A program made the translations under genes and the position numbers. 7,060 nt of DNA from Bdellovibrionales bacterium (GTDB taxonomy: Bacteria > Bdellovibrionota > Bdellovibrionia > Bdellovibrionales > UBA1609), in contig JAPOOY010000065.1 in NCBI GenBank assembly GCA_026713205.1, positions 1-7,060 of the forward strand. The letters run 5' to 3'. Positions 6,085-7,060 of this stretch are shown in pieces. Under the pieces are notes generated by a model. That model worked only from the letters and a program-made list of their open reading frames with translations, made no database searches and was not told the DNA's origin. Within the stretch, counting starts at the first letter, position 1, and the number at the start of each line of letters is the position of its first letter.

Positions 6085-6582
6085 TTATTTAAGCCCTCGC
6101 AATACATGAATGGCTCGCTCTCCTTTGAGTTTTCCCAAATACTGATCATTCACTTGCATCGCAGGGGCTAAATCACAAGCTCCCAAACATTCCACCCGGG
6201 ATACAGTCCAATTCCCATCTGTACTGACCTCTCCCTCCTTAACCTGGAAAGCTTCGCAAATTCTCTTCACTAATTCCGCCCCCCCCTGCATAAAGCAGGA
6301 GACATTACAGCAAACCTGAACATGGAGTTTTCCCACAGGCTTCCTGTTGAACAGGGTGTAAAACATTAAAACCTCTTGAATATGAGATTCAGGAATACCT
6401 GTTTGCTGACTAAGCCACTGAACCGCTTCCGGTGAAATCCAACCCTTTTCCTTTTGAATTTGATAAAGACCGGGTATTAAACAAGAGAGTTTGGTTTCAT
6501 AACGGGCCATTTCCTTTTTAATGAGAGCTATTCCCTCTTCTGAAAGAGTGAATGTCTGAGCTTTATTCTGTTCCTTTTGCAT
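6085..6582 (-). CDS. nuoE: NADH-quinone oxidoreductase subunit E (NuoE)
   Basis: A 165-residue thioredoxin-fold 2Fe-2S subunit that pairs with NuoF in the NADH-oxidising tip and holds cluster N1a. Ligands are Cys91-x4-Cys96 (CCNVSC) and Cys132-x3-Cys136 (ECLGACD), in the usual order. The N-terminal helical part contains the ALIKKE-like start, [16 protein letters not shown] and the MFYTLF segment, all standard. Length is normal and the stop is UAA, with several stops in frame after it. The ATG at 6582 has GAGG nine bases upstream. It is the first gene of the visible nuo cluster; no nuoA-D precedes it, and the upstream 480 bp hold repeat elements. It is the most ordinary gene in the window. Confidence 0.95.
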   Translation of the reverse strand: MQKEQNKAQTFTLSEEGIALIKKEMARYETKLSCLIPGLYQIQKEKGWISPEAVQWLSQQTGIPESHIQEVLMFYTLFNRKPVGKLHVQVCCNVSCFMQGGAELVKRICEAFQVKEGEVSTDGNWTVSRVECLGACDLAPAMQVNDQYLGKLKGERAIHVLRGLK

Positions 6583-6635
6583 TTATACTGCCTCAGTTTG
6601 AATTTTTAAATTTTCTACTGATTCAAGATGAAGCC

Positions 6636-6770
6636 CTCAGAGGAGAACAGGAAAATCCGGGAGACTTTCTCACAGGTTAAAAGTACAGACAGACATTTTG
6701 CCACAGAGCGACTTTCAGCCGATCCTGTGTCAAATCCAAACTCACTTTTACCCCCTGCTCTCCTCTGAAG
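6636..6770. repeat. Shared-core stem-loop, copy B, in the nuoE leader region
   Basis: The right arm 6744-6770 pairs with two left segments, an outer one at 6636-6651 (CTCAGAGGAGAACAG with two differences) and an inner one at 6675-6684 (GGTTAAAAGT), leaving a 23-nt asymmetric bulge. The 52-nt core at 6693-6744 matches copy A at 44 of 52 positions with no length change. The arms are unrelated in sequence to those of copies A and C. It lies between the candidate nuoE promoter and the nuoE start, so it would form in the nuoE leader RNA. Confidence 0.75.
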
Positions 6771-6797
6771 GATGTATGATTTCTTTTCATCTATAAA

Positions 6798-6825
6798 ACC
6801 ATATAATTCAACCTTAATTCGTCAA
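6798..6825 (-). promoter_or_regulatory. Candidate promoter of nuoE
   Basis: On the minus strand TTGACG (6825-6820) and TATGGT (6803-6798) are 16 bp apart: a good -35 and a moderate -10. Transcription from here would give a leader of about 205 nt that contains all of shared-core element B before reaching nuoE at 6582. Confidence 0.35.
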
Positions 6826-6898
6826 TCCTATAACAAAATTAGACAATAATGTAGTGAAAATATTTTGTATAGCAACACAACCTGTTTTCAAAGCTCAT

Positions 6899-6921
6899 TG
6901 ATCGTGTTTGAAATTTTCCGG
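6899..6921. repeat. Short dispersed repeat (CGTGTTTGAAATTTTCCG type)
   Basis: The sequence GATCGTGTTTGAAATTTTCC resembles segments at about 1832-1850, 4357-4370, 4529-4546 and, inverted, 4584-4604. Two copies in opposite orientation build element F. Here it stands alone, 30 bp outside shared-core element A. Similar singles near nuoG and the DivIVA-like gene are not long enough to be sure of common origin. Confidence 0.45.
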
Positions 6922-6953
6922 CTCTTTATAAGAAAAAATACTTACACCCTTTC

Positions 6954-7060
6954 TAACAGACTATAGGGGTCAAAAATTCAAACATGCGTTTTGCCACAGA
7001 GCGACTTTCAGTCGCATCTGTGTCAAAGCCGAACTCATTTTTGACCCCTATAGTCTGTTA
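6954..7060. repeat. Shared-core stem-loop, copy A (perfect arms)
   Basis: Perfect 23-bp inverted arms at 6954-6976 and 7038-7060 enclose a 61-nt loop with the 52-nt core at 6986-7037. Inside the core three nested stems stack in this copy: GTTTTG/CAAAGC, ACAGA/TCTGT and GCGACT/AGTCGC around a TTC loop. The right arm ends exactly at the window edge, so the palindrome may extend further. This is the least decayed copy and the best model for the element. Confidence 0.85.

Noticed and set aside
6954..7060. Integron attC site, because element A is a long hairpin with AAC at its left end and GTTA at its right end
   Set aside because: Copies B and C lack the GTT/AAC core sites at their outer ends, there is no integrase or cassette array, and here the centre rather than the ends is conserved.
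2615..7060. CRISPR array from repeated 52-nt cores
   Set aside because: The copies are kilobases apart or separated by irregular distances, with no regular spacers and no cas genes.
2640..7060. Classical MITE or insertion-sequence remnant
   Set aside because: Terminal repeats differ between copies and no target-site duplication is clear, so the standard definition does not fit; kept only as a mechanistic alternative.

Overview
The window reads as bacterial chromosome of low-to-moderate GC. Every recognisable gene lies on the minus strand, so the biological order runs from high to low coordinates: nuoE, nuoF, nuoG, nuoI (respiratory complex I peripheral-arm subunits), then a DivIVA-domain protein, then a SPASM/twitch-type radical SAM protein that runs off the left edge. 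A DivIVA-like protein beside a canonical nuo cluster and a twitch-domain radical SAM protein would fit a Bdellovibrionota or other deltaproteobacteria-like lineage. That placement is an inference from gene content only and is weak.

Layout. 7060-6583: non-coding, with two long stem-loops that share a 52-nt core, a short dispersed repeat, and a candidate nuoE promoter. 6582-6085: nuoE. 5956-4676: nuoF, interrupted in frame by an amber codon at 5053-5051 that sits at the foot of a terminator-like hairpin. 4675-4313: 363 bp without a gene, made of two stacked long hairpins and the nuoG leader. 4312-2798: nuoG, short for its family. 2797-2514: non-coding where nuoH would normally lie, holding the third copy of the shared-core stem-loop. 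2513-1992: nuoI. 1991-1689: non-coding with a further long stem-loop and a candidate divIVA promoter. 1688-1092: DivIVA-like protein, after whose UAA stop the same frame stays open and acidic to a UGA at 966. 910-1: radical SAM protein, 5' part.

How the genes work together: NuoE (2Fe-2S) and NuoF (FMN, NADH site, 4Fe-4S) form the NADH-dehydrogenase tip, NuoG carries the string of Fe-S clusters, and NuoI hands electrons to the quinone module. The Fe-S ligands of all four are present, but NuoF's own 4Fe-4S domain lies beyond the amber codon, so a working complex needs readthrough, suppression or separate synthesis of that domain. NuoH and the membrane subunits are not here.

The most unusual content is between the genes. 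Nearly every gap holds a long imperfect palindrome of about 90-135 nt. Three of them share a 52-nt core of constant length, while their outer arms differ completely between copies yet are complementary within each copy. That is the signature of a folded RNA or DNA element and is the best candidate here for something undescribed. Two of the six genes also carry in-frame stop codons followed by plausible coding sequence.
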